DNA from: Calothrix sp. NIES-4101
Lineage (GTDB): Bacteria; Cyanobacteriota; Cyanobacteriia; Cyanobacteriales; Nostocaceae
Length of the DNA stretch: 64,000 bases
Assembly (NCBI GenBank): GCA_004296455.1
Contig: AP018280.1
Span: 4,836,001-4,900,000 of the forward strand
Direction: 5' to 3'
The notes beneath the pieces were generated by a model. It was not told where the DNA came from. It did no database searches and saw only the letters and a list, made by a program, of their open reading frames with translations. Shown piece by piece: positions 16,059 through 24,682 of this stretch (position 1 is the first letter of the stretch; each line of letters starts with the position of its first letter). Made by a program: the position numbers and the translations under genes.

Positions 16059-18248
16059 ATGTATTGTTCCCAAGGACATGAAAACCCAGCCGGTAGTAAA
16101 TTTTGCCTTCATTGTGGCGAAAAAATTGAGAGTGAAAAAAATCAAGCCGCTATGTATCCAGGGATACAAGCTGGGATAACTTTGGGCGATCGCTATTTAA
16201 TTATCCGTCAATTGGGACAAGGTGGATTCGGTAAAACTTATCTAGCTGAAGATATTAACCGCTTTCGGGAGTTTTGCGTCATTAAAGAATTTTCTCCCCA
16301 AGTACAAACTGCTTATGTACTCCAAAAAGCTGAAGAATTATTTCAACGGGAAGCAACGGTTCTCTACAAACTCCAACATCCGCAGATTCCCCGGTTTCGC
16401 GAATTTTTCCGCAACAAATTAGGCGAAAAAGAATATTTATTTATTGTTCAAGATTACGTCGAAGGACAAACCTATCGTTCCCTGCTGGATATGCGCTTGA
16501 TGCAAGGGACGCGCTTTAGCGAAGCTGAAGTCAAGCAATTGTTACAGCAAATTTTGCCAGTTTTAGATTACATTCACTCAATGGGTGTAATTCATCGCGA
16601 TATTTCCCCCGATAACTTAATCTTACATAACCAGAAAGGATTACCCATCCTCATTGACTTTGGTGGAGTGAAACAGGTTGTCGCTGCTGTCGCTTCCCAA
16701 TTCTATGCGCCAGAAGCTGGAAAACCGTCCTCTCCGGCAACATTATTGGGTAAAATTGGCTACGCCCCACCCGAACAAATGCAAACGGGCAGTGTTGAAC
16801 CCCATAGTGATTTATATGCTTTGGCAGTCACGCTGTTAGTTTTACTGACAGGTAAACAACCACAAGAACTAATTAATACCTATAATCTCACCTGGCAATG
16901 GCGGCAGGAAGTTAATTTAAGTGACGATTTTGGGCGAATACTCGATACAATGCTATCACCCTTGCCCAGCGATCGCTATCAAACTGCCAAGCAAGTTTTA
17001 CAAGCCCTCAATTCCCCCAGCAGCTATCCACCAACTTTATATCCCTCCACCCAAGTACCACCAACAGAAGCACCCACCTCAGCCACAGTGGCGGTATCAC
17101 CTGCTGTTCCCCAACTAACTCCCAATACATCAGCAACACCCAAACATGTCGCCATTTCCCCTGTACCTAATTCCACGGCAGAGAAATCTTGGTGGACACC
17201 GGGAAAAATTGCGATCGCACTTATTGGGCTATCCTGTACTACAGCGATTACTGTTTGGGGTGCAAGAAGCTTGTTTGGTGACTCGGATATCAACGGCAAT
17301 GGCACGCAAATCACGGCAACCCCAAGTCCAACACCAAGCATCAACCAACCCACCGAACCCGAAACCAAGTTTTCACCGGAAGAACGGGCACGCAAAGAAC
17401 GCTTGAATACACGCCGCCAGGAATTAGGTATAAATTCGACTTTCTATGTGAATTTAATTAACCAAATATTTTGGGATGAAAATCCGAGTTTACGGGGAAA
17501 AGAATTGAGCGATCGCCCGGAGGATGCCGCACTGCGAACGAGGTGGGATAAAACAGCCGCAGAAGTTCTAGAAAAGTTGTCACCATTGACTTCTGAGTCA
17601 CGCCGTAAACTGGGAACCTATACAGCAGGAGAACGCGATCGCTGGAAAGCGGAAGTGAATAAAATTAATGTTGGGAGCTACTCGCTATACGACTTAGGAG
17701 ATGCAGAATTTTTCCGTAGATTCCCGGATAGAAGAGGTAAAAATTTCCTTGACCAACCCATCGGTCAAGTTTGGCATGGATATGTCAATGATAGACTCAG
17801 AGCAATTATTGCTGGTAGCGCCTTCCAAAGAATTAGCTTTGAGCCAGGTGCAACTAGTGCGACAACAAGCGGTACTCTCAAAGCTGGGGATGGTAAAGTT
17901 TTTATCGCTCAACTCTCGCAAGGACAAAAAATGGAACTCAAGCTTGATGCCAGTTCCAAAGTTTTGCTCTCAGTTTATTCCCCAAGTGGTAGCCAGCGTT
18001 TTCTCGAAGATTCTCTACAACGAAATCTCTCGTTGACGCTGCCGGAAGATGGATTTTACGAGTTTGTTGTTACTTCTTCCACAGAAGCTAGCTATACCCT
18101 GAATCTCACGGTAACTAATTTGGTATCACCAACACCAACACCCACAGATGCAGCAACACCAACACCGACTCCCACAGATACAGCAACACCAACACCCACA
18201 GATGCAGCAACACCAACACCAACTCCCACAGATGCAACAACACCGTAA
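16059..18248 (+). CDS. Zinc-ribbon Ser/Thr protein kinase with PPC-like C-terminal domain
   Basis: The 729-aa product begins with a zinc ribbon (MYCSQGHENPAGSKFCLHCG). The kinase domain shows LGQGGFGKTYLAED, the Lys in CVIKEF, HRDISPDNLIL and DFGGVKQV. A Pro/Thr-rich linker, one membrane helix (KIAIALIGLSCTTAITVWG) and the same C-terminal domain as the neighbouring kinase (FYVNLINQIFWDE...) follow. After that comes a beta-rich module like bacterial pre-peptidase C-terminal domains (VFIAQLSQGQKMELKLDA, ending ASYTLNLTV) and a TPTPTD tail encoded by near-perfect DNA repeats (18124-18245). The topology suggests an extracytoplasmic C-terminal part. It is 188 bp after its paralogue. Confidence 0.9.
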   Translation: MYCSQGHENPAGSKFCLHCGEKIESEKNQAAMYPGIQAGITLGDRYLIIRQLGQGGFGKTYLAEDINRFREFCVIKEFSPQVQTAYVLQKAEELFQREATVLYKLQHPQIPRFREFFRNKLGEKEYLFIVQDYVEGQTYRSLLDMRLMQGTRFSEAEVKQLLQQILPVLDYIHSMGVIHRDISPDNLILHNQKGLPILIDFGGVKQVVAAVASQFYAPEAGKPSSPATLLGKIGYAPPEQMQTGSVEPHSDLYALAVTLLVLLTGKQPQELINTYNLTWQWRQEVNLSDDFGRILDTMLSPLPSDRYQTAKQVLQALNSPSSYPPTLYPSTQVPPTEAPTSATVAVSPAVPQLTPNTSATPKHVAISPVPNSTAEKSWWTPGKIAIALIGLSCTTAITVWGARSLFGDSDINGNGTQITATPSPTPSINQPTEPETKFSPEERARKERLNTRRQELGINSTFYVNLINQIFWDENPSLRGKELSDRPEDAALRTRWDKTAAEVLEKLSPLTSESRRKLGTYTAGERDRWKAEVNKINVGSYSLYDLGDAEFFRRFPDRRGKNFLDQPIGQVWHGYVNDRLRAIIAGSAFQRISFEPGATSATTSGTLKAGDGKVFIAQLSQGQKMELKLDASSKVLLSVYSPSGSQRFLEDSLQRNLSLTLPEDGFYEFVVTSSTEASYTLNLTVTNLVSPTPTPTDAATPTPTPTDTATPTPTDAATPTPTPTDATTP

Positions 18249-18320
18249 TACGTGATATTGTCCAGAATCGACTTTAATAATTTTCCGAAATTGGCGTAAT
18301 TTTGTACTATTTTATATAGT

Positions 18321-20141
18321 ATGAGTATTCGCAAATTAAGTAACGCTCTTCGCCAATCGATCGCAGTTTTTCGTTATAGCGATCGCGCCGTAAAATTGGT
18401 ATGGACTACTAGTAGTCGGCTGACGGCAATTTTTGGGATATTAACTCTAGTTGCTGGTGTGTTGCCTGCTGCTGTTGCTTATATTGGCAAACTAATTGTT
18501 GATGCGGTAGTTTTCGCCACACAAACGGCTCCAAATCCCAATATTTCCTATGTACTAGGATTTGTCGGTTTAGAAGCATTAGCAGTTGCAATTTTAGCAG
18601 CTAGTCAACGCGGACAAAATATTTGTCAGTCATTATTACGCTTGCTGTTAGCACAAAGGGTTAACGAACTCATCTTAAATAAAGCCCTAACCTTAGAACT
18701 CACCCAATTTGAAGACTCGGAATTTTACGACAAGATGAGTAATGCTCGTCGCGAAGCCTCATCTCGCCCTTTATCGTTAGTAACTCGTACATTTGGGTTG
18801 GTGCAGAATGCTCTATCATTAATTGCCTACGGTGCATTATTAATTAAATTTTCAGCCTGGGCTGTATTAATTCTCGTTCTCGCATCTATACCCCCCTTCA
18901 TCTCAGAAACCAAATTTGCCGCCCAAGCCTTTCGTTTATTTAGTTGGCGTGCACCAGAAACAAGACAGCAACATTATTTAGAAATATTAGTAGCTCGCGA
19001 AGACTTCGCCAAAGAAGTCAAACTCTACCAGTTAGGAGAAATGCTGGTGCGACGCTACCGCAATATTTTTTATCAAATATACAATGAAGACCGAGATTTA
19101 ACCTTAAAACGGGGATTTTGGGGATATTTCTTGGGAATGTTGAGTACTGCAACCTTCTACATTACCTATGGTTGGATTGTCTGGGAGACAGTTGCAGGAA
19201 GAATTTCCTTGGGAGATATGACGATGTATATTACCGTCTTTCGCCAAGGGCAAGCGACATTTTCCAATACCCTCACGTCAATTGGGGGAATGTATGAAGA
19301 TAATCTATATCTTTCCAATCTTTATGACTTTCTCGAAGCAGAGGTTCCTGTTTCTCTGGGCAATGCCACTACAGGATTAAAACCGGATGATGGAATTAGG
19401 TTTGAGAATGTTAGTTTCACCTATCCAGGGAATACACAACCAGCATTGAGAAATATTTCACTACACCTCAAGCCAGGGGAAAAACTAGCAATTGTCGGCG
19501 AAAATGGTTCTGGCAAAACCACCCTCATTAAACTGCTCACCAGACTTTATAACCCAGATTCCGGGAGAATATTACTCGATGGCTTAGATTTGCAAGAGTG
19601 GGATATCGATGTACTCCGACAGCGCATCGGCGTAATTTTCCAGAACTTTGTGCGTTACCAGTTTACAGTCGGCGAAAATATTGGTGTTGGTGATGTCAAA
19701 CGCCTTGACGATGAAGAATTGTGGCAATTAGCTGCTGAAAAAGGCATGGCATTATCATTTATTGAAAAAATGCCCGCCCAATTTGGCACACAACTGGGGA
19801 AATGGTTCCAAAGTGGACAAGAATTATCGGGAGGACAATGGCAAAAAATCGCCCTAGCTCGTGCCTTTATGCGGAAAGACGCAGATATCCTAGTTTTAGA
19901 TGAACCCACCTCCGCTATTGACGCACAGGCAGAATATGAGATATTTGAAAGGTTGCGATCGCTTACTCAGCATCAAATGGTATTCTTAATATCCCATCGT
20001 TTTTCCACCGTACGCATGGCAAACAAGATTGTAGTTATCGAAGGTGGAGAAATTATCGAAGTCGGAACCCATGAAGAATTATTACAAGCACAAGGAAGAT
20101 ACGCAGAGTTGTTTTTATTACAAGCTGCTGGGTATCAGTAA
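18321..20141 (+). CDS. ABC exporter half-transporter (fused membrane and ATPase domains)
   Basis: The 606-aa protein has an N-terminal membrane domain of six predicted helices (to about residue 320) and a C-terminal ATPase domain with Walker A GENGSGKTT, signature LSGGQWQK, Walker B ILVLDEPTSAID and the H-loop in LISHRFSTV. It belongs to the exporter (ABC-B/MsbA-like) type and would act as a homo- or heterodimer in the cytoplasmic membrane. The cargo is unknown. It follows the kinase by 72 bp and may be co-transcribed with it. Confidence 0.9.
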   Translation: MSIRKLSNALRQSIAVFRYSDRAVKLVWTTSSRLTAIFGILTLVAGVLPAAVAYIGKLIVDAVVFATQTAPNPNISYVLGFVGLEALAVAILAASQRGQNICQSLLRLLLAQRVNELILNKALTLELTQFEDSEFYDKMSNARREASSRPLSLVTRTFGLVQNALSLIAYGALLIKFSAWAVLILVLASIPPFISETKFAAQAFRLFSWRAPETRQQHYLEILVAREDFAKEVKLYQLGEMLVRRYRNIFYQIYNEDRDLTLKRGFWGYFLGMLSTATFYITYGWIVWETVAGRISLGDMTMYITVFRQGQATFSNTLTSIGGMYEDNLYLSNLYDFLEAEVPVSLGNATTGLKPDDGIRFENVSFTYPGNTQPALRNISLHLKPGEKLAIVGENGSGKTTLIKLLTRLYNPDSGRILLDGLDLQEWDIDVLRQRIGVIFQNFVRYQFTVGENIGVGDVKRLDDEELWQLAAEKGMALSFIEKMPAQFGTQLGKWFQSGQELSGGQWQKIALARAFMRKDADILVLDEPTSAIDAQAEYEIFERLRSLTQHQMVFLISHRFSTVRMANKIVVIEGGEIIEVGTHEELLQAQGRYAELFLLQAAGYQ

Positions 20142-20188
20142 TAATCATGTTCACCTTAATAATTAGGGTAAAGCTGATGGGGAGATGC

Positions 20189-20236
20189 GGGGACGCGGTG
20201 ACAAAAAAGTAAAGAGATTGATTTTATTAATCTCCC
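20189..20236 (+). repeat. Dispersed intergenic repeat, copy A
   Basis: The core GGGGACGCGGTGACAAAAAAG followed by AAAGAGATTGATTTTATTAATCTCCC recurs as the reverse complement near 22540-22588 with one or two differences. Flanking GC-rich stretches (20240-20275) can fold back on it. Confidence 0.7.
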
Positions 20237-20327
20237 ACTCTCCGCGTCTTCCTCCCCCCTTTCCCCCAATTGCTATATTTAACTATATTTAGGTTTAGAT
20301 TAAATCTGGCAGGAAATGCTCTAATCA

Positions 20328-20879
20328 ATGCAAAATCGCTTTTACCTACCGCCTAATTTCTTCATCCGTCGCGCTCGTGCAAAAGATAAGTGGAAAATCA
20401 AAAAACTTTTGCTCACTTGGAACGATGGTGTTAATATCCTGCCAATTAATATATATTGGTTGGGATTAATAATTCTTTGTCTTTTATTCTTATTTATTCA
20501 TGTAATCGTTTTTGTAGCATTAATTGGAATGTATCTCCTCTACGAAGTTCAAGTTAGAGATTATTCTGGTTTTTGGGTAATAGATTACAACGGTGCTGCG
20601 GTGGGTTGCGCTGAACTACGTGTTTGTAACAAGTATTCCGTCGTCTTTAATCTTTGTATAAAGAAAATATATCGACATCAAAAATTAGGTTCCTGCATGG
20701 TAGAGCATCTCATCAACGAAGCAAAAAAGCCGATATACTTATCATGCGATCGCGAATTAATTCCTTTTTATACCCGCTTCGGTTTTGCTACTATTCATGC
20801 AGAAAATTTACCTAGGGAATTACCAATAGTACTGGGCTTAACACAAAGTTTATCAATTGTTCCTATGGTATTGGTTTGA
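20328..20879 (+). CDS. GNAT-like acetyltransferase with an internal membrane hairpin
   Basis: This is a 183-aa protein. The N-terminus (FIRRARAKDKWKIKKLLLTW) looks like the first strand and helix of a GNAT fold. A strongly hydrophobic block of about 35 residues (roughly 42-78) interrupts the fold. The GNAT core then resumes (GFWVIDYNGAAVGCAELRV, the CoA-loop-like KKIYRHQKLGSCMVEHLI, and FYTRFGFATIH near the end). The Gln/Arg-x-x-Gly-x-Gly/Ala motif is degenerate (RHQKLGSCM). It may be a membrane-bound N-acetyltransferase; the substrate is unknown. Confidence 0.72.
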   Translation: MQNRFYLPPNFFIRRARAKDKWKIKKLLLTWNDGVNILPINIYWLGLIILCLLFLFIHVIVFVALIGMYLLYEVQVRDYSGFWVIDYNGAAVGCAELRVCNKYSVVFNLCIKKIYRHQKLGSCMVEHLINEAKKPIYLSCDRELIPFYTRFGFATIHAENLPRELPIVLGLTQSLSIVPMVLV

Positions 20880-20883
20880 ATAA

Positions 20884-21450
20884 TTAACCCAGAAAATCAA
20901 AACAGAAAATTTCTGTGACTTTGCCATTTTTCATGGTAAAAATTAAACCAGCAGGGCTAGGTTTGTCAACACCATAATTTAAAGTAGTTTTATTTCCATC
21001 TTGGGATGCGGCAATTTTCCCATAGGTTTTCAACACTTGTGATTGTCTATCGCCGACTTTGATGCCATCAATGGTGGAATATTTAGAACTAGTTGCCTTA
21101 ATTTGATAAACAGAAAAACTGCCTGGTTTGGCATCTTCACCTAAGTCAACTGTGATACCTTGATATTTGAGAGTCCGTACCTTGCCAATAACACCCAAAA
21201 AACCATTTTCTACTTTTACAGGTTTACCCAATATTTTCCTTACCTGCGCCTCCGACATCGAAAGTTTTATCCCACCTACACCAATGCGGTTATAAGTCAT
21301 TCCTTGAGATTGTTTAGATTGATTGGCACTTTGAGAAATTTGATATCCACTTCTAGAGCCAATATTGCTATTCGCACTCACAGGACTATGAATATAACTA
21401 GCAAAGGGGATAGTAATTGCGATCGCTAAAGAAATTGCTTTGAAATTCAT
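20884..21450 (-). CDS. Secreted small protein with two related strand-helix units
   Basis: This 188-aa protein has a signal peptide (MNFKAISLAIAITIPFASYI, cleavage likely after PVSA). Two similar segments, GIKLSMSEAQVRKILGKP and GIKVGDRQSQVLKTYGK, suggest a duplicated fold of the SmpA/OmlA or BLIP-like kind (G-x-K-x-G-x-S/T-x-x-x-V). No catalytic motif. It is convergent with the GNAT gene, with 4 bp between stops, and no terminator was seen. The function is unknown. Confidence 0.75.
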   Translation of the reverse strand: MNFKAISLAIAITIPFASYIHSPVSANSNIGSRSGYQISQSANQSKQSQGMTYNRIGVGGIKLSMSEAQVRKILGKPVKVENGFLGVIGKVRTLKYQGITVDLGEDAKPGSFSVYQIKATSSKYSTIDGIKVGDRQSQVLKTYGKIAASQDGNKTTLNYGVDKPSPAGLIFTMKNGKVTEIFCFDFLG

Positions 21451-21624
21451 GATATGCTCGACTTTTGTTCTAATTTACGTGATTTATACATTCATAGGGT
21501 TATTTTTCCGGGAATATGCAATTTCCGATTGAGCGATCGCTTTTTCTAAGAATTAGTATTAAGTTCGACTAATATCCACTTTTCCGTCAGGGTATTTAGA
21601 CGAACCTAACATGAGAAACTAATA

Positions 21625-22482
21625 TCACTCACCTACCAACGCTTGAATCCTAGCTGGTGTCAAATCTTGCACATTACAAAATGCCACCTCAGCACCCGCA
21701 TCTATAAGTAATTCAGCGTAAGCATCACGTCGTGAAGGTAACTTCTGAACATGGGGAGGTAATACCCCAACACCCAGCCATTTACGTTTTGAATCCTGAC
21801 TTCGAGCTTTCTCCACCGTATACATATCCGCAACAGTATCCCCTACGTATAGCACAGTTGCTGAGTTGCTAATTTTACTATTATTTTCTTCGAGATGACG
21901 CACAGCAGCGAATAACCCCATTGGATCAGGTTTACCAGGCACGTCTTCCATCGCAATTAGAACTGGTGGTTTAATATTCAGCCTATTTTCTAAAACATAG
22001 GTGGCAGAAGCACGAGTCGCACCACTAAAAAATCCCCACGCGATTCCAGCATTTGTGAGATTTTTTAAGTATTGAGTTTGTAACAATAACGGCTCATCGC
22101 AGATATAACCATTCCAGTTATCAGGGTCTGTACCTCGATACCGAGATTGGAAAAAAGCGACGATTGTTTCATAATTAATTTGGTTCTGATGTCGAGATTG
22201 GCCTGTTTGCTCAAAATATCGATGGATTAATTCTTGCGATGCTTCCCAATCGTTATTCCAAATACCTTCAGATTTCAGATTATCAATATCTGTTGAAGTT
22301 GGACGATAGGCGTTATTGGTGAAATATTCGACAGTATCAGCTAATGCACGGCGATAAGAGCCACTCACATCGCGGATAACACCATCTATATCGAAAATAA
22401 TAATTGTCTGTGTTGATGATTGTGCGGTCATGGAATAATTTATAGGCTGAGCTAAATTCATAAGTTGAAGTTGGGCAAGCAT
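21625..22482 (-). CDS. HAD-superfamily hydrolase (TIGR01548-like)
   Basis: The nucleophile motif IIIFDIDGVIRDVSGSYRRA opens the HAD fold. A helical cap and the later motifs FFSGATRAS (motif II Ser), a Lys in GKPDP and the acidic YVGDTVADMYTVE (motif IV) follow. This matches the cyanobacterial/plant TIGR01548 group of unknown substrate. The ATG at 22482 gives 285 aa; the internal ATG at 22431 (MTAQSSTQTIIIFD) is equally plausible because the first ~17 residues are not part of the fold. It stands alone. Confidence 0.82.
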   Translation of the reverse strand: MLAQLQLMNLAQPINYSMTAQSSTQTIIIFDIDGVIRDVSGSYRRALADTVEYFTNNAYRPTSTDIDNLKSEGIWNNDWEASQELIHRYFEQTGQSRHQNQINYETIVAFFQSRYRGTDPDNWNGYICDEPLLLQTQYLKNLTNAGIAWGFFSGATRASATYVLENRLNIKPPVLIAMEDVPGKPDPMGLFAAVRHLEENNSKISNSATVLYVGDTVADMYTVEKARSQDSKRKWLGVGVLPPHVQKLPSRRDAYAELLIDAGAEVAFCNVQDLTPARIQALVGE

Positions 22483-22539
22483 TCTAGAAGATGTGGAGAG
22501 GGAGAGATATAGAGGGGGAGACGCGGAGAGGGAGAGAGG

Positions 22540-22594
22540 GGGAGATTAATAAAATCAATCTCTTTCTTTTTTGTCACCGCGTCCCCTCATCCCC
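22540..22594 (-). repeat. Dispersed intergenic repeat, copy B (inverted)
   Basis: Its reverse complement matches the repeat at 20181-20236 over about 50 bp with few differences. It lies in a GA- then CT-rich stretch (22495-22650) that can form hairpins. Together the two copies bracket the GNAT, secreted-protein and HAD genes in inverted orientation. Confidence 0.7.
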
Positions 22595-22811
22595 GCGTCA
22601 CCGCGTCCCCTCGTTCCCAAATCCCCACGTCTCCACGTCCCCTGAACTACTTTACCTTTTACTTTTTACAGTGGGTTGTGGCTGAATCCCCACAATGGTT
22701 TGGTAAGGTGGTAAAGAATTGGGTTAGAATAAGCGATCGCAGCAGCTAATCCCGCAAACCCAAGGATAGCTCAAGTAGTAAGTTAAACCCGGATATGTCC
22801 CGGAGGTGTGA

Positions 22812-23111
22812 TTGTCCAAGTTTATTTTGAAAATTCTCTGGTTAGATGAGAACGTCGCCCTAGCGGTGGATCAAGTTGTCGGTAAAGGTACTAGTCCTTT
22901 AACAAAGTACTTCTTTTGGCCCCGAAATGATGCCTGGGAAGAACTCAAAAAAGAGTTAGAGTCAAAACATTGGATTACAGATGTAGATCGAGTTGAACTA
23001 CTCAATAAAGCTACAGAAGTAATTAACTATTGGCAAGAAGAGGGCAAAAATCGCCCCATGCTTGAAGCCCAGTCTAAGTTTCCTGAAGTCACCTTCACGG
23101 GTAGCGCTTGA
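22812..23111 (+). CDS. 30S ribosomal protein PSRP-3 (Ycf65)
   Basis: This 99-aa protein is recognised from [37 protein letters not shown] and [25 protein letters not shown], which are highly conserved in cyanobacteria and plastids. The start is TTG at 22812, fixed by the strong ribosome binding site CGGAGGTG four to ten bases upstream and by the conserved N-terminus. PSRP-3 binds the small ribosomal subunit. It is monocistronic, with a large hairpin and T-run after it. Confidence 0.95.
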   Translation: MSKFILKILWLDENVALAVDQVVGKGTSPLTKYFFWPRNDAWEELKKELESKHWITDVDRVELLNKATEVINYWQEEGKNRPMLEAQSKFPEVTFTGSA

Positions 23112-23151
23112 TGTTTTGTCTCGCCGACTTTGGCTGATAAAGCTGAAAAGT

Positions 23152-23229
23152 TTTAGGTTTTGGATTTTCAAAATCATGCCACTTCGCCCACGGGAGTGGC
23201 TCCAAAATCCTAAATTGTCCGTTTTTTTA
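23152..23229 (+). terminator. Long composite stem-loop and T-run after PSRP-3
   Basis: TTTAGGTTTTGGA (23152-23164) pairs imperfectly with TCCAAAATCCTAAA (23200-23213) and encloses a second stem, GCCACT/AGTGGC. Seven T follow (23222-23228). It serves as a terminator and resembles a mobile palindromic repeat. Confidence 0.65.
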
Positions 23230-23318
23230 TTGCATCTTTGACTAATCTAAAACATTACAAAATCAAAAATATGAATTATAAAGTGGATTAACACTACCAG
23301 TAATTACTTATTTTTGAA

Positions 23319-23876
23319 ATGGATTCTGCTATATTTGATACAGCGACGCGAAAACTCAGCATTGCGGCGATTACCGGATACCAAAAATACATATCACCAC
23401 ATAAAGGATTTGCCTGTGCCCATAGAATCCTCCATCAAGGGGAATCATGTTCGCAGTATATTAAAAGAATAGCGGCAGAAGAAGGTTTGAAAGCAGCTTT
23501 TAAAAAATCGCGATCGCGTTTTCAAGAATGTAAGCAAGCTCACCAAATTTTAAAAGAACGTAAATTACAAAAAATTAAATCCAAAGAACTTAAATTCAAT
23601 AACTATACTAATCTTTCTTCTAATCTATTTGCAGCAAATCTTGAAGATATTGAAGAGGAAAACGAAGAAAGTCATCAACCCCGTAAAGGCAAAAAACGAG
23701 CTTGGATTAATCATCAATGCTCTCAATGTAGCGGTTCTATAGATGTTCTGGAACTACCCTGTGAATGCGTTGACATGGGTTGTTTGGATACATCATGTGA
23801 TTCACTAGATTGTAGTGGTGCTGATTGTAGTGGCGCTGACTGTAATTTTCTAGACTGTGGTGGTTGTGGAAGTTAG
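23319..23876 (+). CDS. YidD-like protein with long cysteine-rich C-terminal extension
   Basis: The first ~75 residues match the YidD (DUF37) membrane-protein insertion efficiency factor: AITGYQKYISPHKGFACAHRIL, GESCSQYIKRIAAEEGL and FQECKQA. YidD is usually 70-100 aa; this protein is 185 aa. The extra part has a basic helical linker, an acidic patch (EDIEEENEE) and a tail with about 15 Cys in the last ~55 residues (CSQCSG, CECVDMGCLDTSC, then repeats like DCSGADC). The tail could bind metal or form disulfides; this is inference. It is monocistronic. Whether the protein still aids YidC is uncertain. Confidence 0.8.
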   Translation: MDSAIFDTATRKLSIAAITGYQKYISPHKGFACAHRILHQGESCSQYIKRIAAEEGLKAAFKKSRSRFQECKQAHQILKERKLQKIKSKELKFNNYTNLSSNLFAANLEDIEEENEESHQPRKGKKRAWINHQCSQCSGSIDVLELPCECVDMGCLDTSCDSLDCSGADCSGADCNFLDCGGCGS

Positions 23877-23907
23877 TTGTAGAGACGGGATAAATTTTCG
23901 TCTCTAC
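23877..23907. repeat. Palindromic repeat after the YidD-like gene
   Basis: The arms GTAGAGACG and CGTCTCTAC surround an 11-nt AT-rich loop. It has no T-run. It belongs to the 'AGAGACG' class of hairpins; a related one lies at 63862-63885. Confidence 0.6.
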
Positions 23908-24064
23908 GCGATCGCTTCTCAATTACACTCAATCATCGACGCAAAATTAGAGTTCAATACATTAGTAAAGTTTGGTAAAAATAAAACAACTATTTATTTT
24001 CCTAAAAGCTTTACAAAACATGAATTTTCAATTCTACATTCTGAATTCTGTATTCCACTTTAAT

Positions 24065-24436
24065 CTAACCAACAGTTACCTGTGAGGTATCAACCGCATC
24101 TGCACCATTAACGGCACGTGCAACCGAAACCATCTTGCTCAAAATATCTTGACTAGGGACTCGACCTTTAAGTACCACTGTACTGCCTGTTTGGGCAACC
24201 CAAAGAGTGTCAACATCATCGATTTGGGAATCTTGATCAAATGCCAGTGCAACCCGTTTTGCTAAACCACTTTGGTCATATTCTCCATTGAGTCCCATCC
24301 GTTCGGGAGTAATGGATTGAGTTGGTGATGTTGTCACTGCTTGCTGTGGCGACTGCTGCACTTGTTGTTGGGGAGTGGGATTAACTTGTGCATTTTGAGG
24401 CTCTTTCTGTCCAAACAATCTTTGTAACCAGCCCAT
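24065..24436 (-). CDS. BON-domain protein
   Basis: This 123-aa protein starts at an ATG with an excellent ribosome binding site (AGGAGG, 8 bp upstream on the minus strand). The N-terminus (MGWLQRLFGQKEPQ) is followed by a Gln/Pro/Thr-rich linker and a C-terminal BON domain (about 58-123) containing LAKRVALAFDQDSQIDDVDTL, VVLKGRVPSQDILSKMVSVA and the final valine-rich strand. BON domains bind phospholipid or potassium, as in OsmY and Kbp. There is no obvious signal peptide, so it may be cytoplasmic. It lies next to a potassium channel gene on the same strand, 247 bp away. Confidence 0.85.
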   Translation of the reverse strand: MGWLQRLFGQKEPQNAQVNPTPQQQVQQSPQQAVTTSPTQSITPERMGLNGEYDQSGLAKRVALAFDQDSQIDDVDTLWVAQTGSTVVLKGRVPSQDILSKMVSVARAVNGADAVDTSQVTVG

Positions 24437-24682
24437 AAGTTTTTCCTCCTGTGAGGATTAAGAATAGCCGCATCGTAGAAAATTAAATATGTAAAGCGCA
24501 TCTATCGAGAACAAGAAAAATGTTGCCCGAAAAACCTACTCTTAGAATGATTTCAAGTTAATGCAAAATTCCTAATTTTTGAAAATCAAGAACTTTGAGA
24601 GATCAGCAACTATTTTTCACAAATCAAAAAAACAAATAGAATTACTATATGAATTTAAAATTAATTACCAATTAATTACCAA

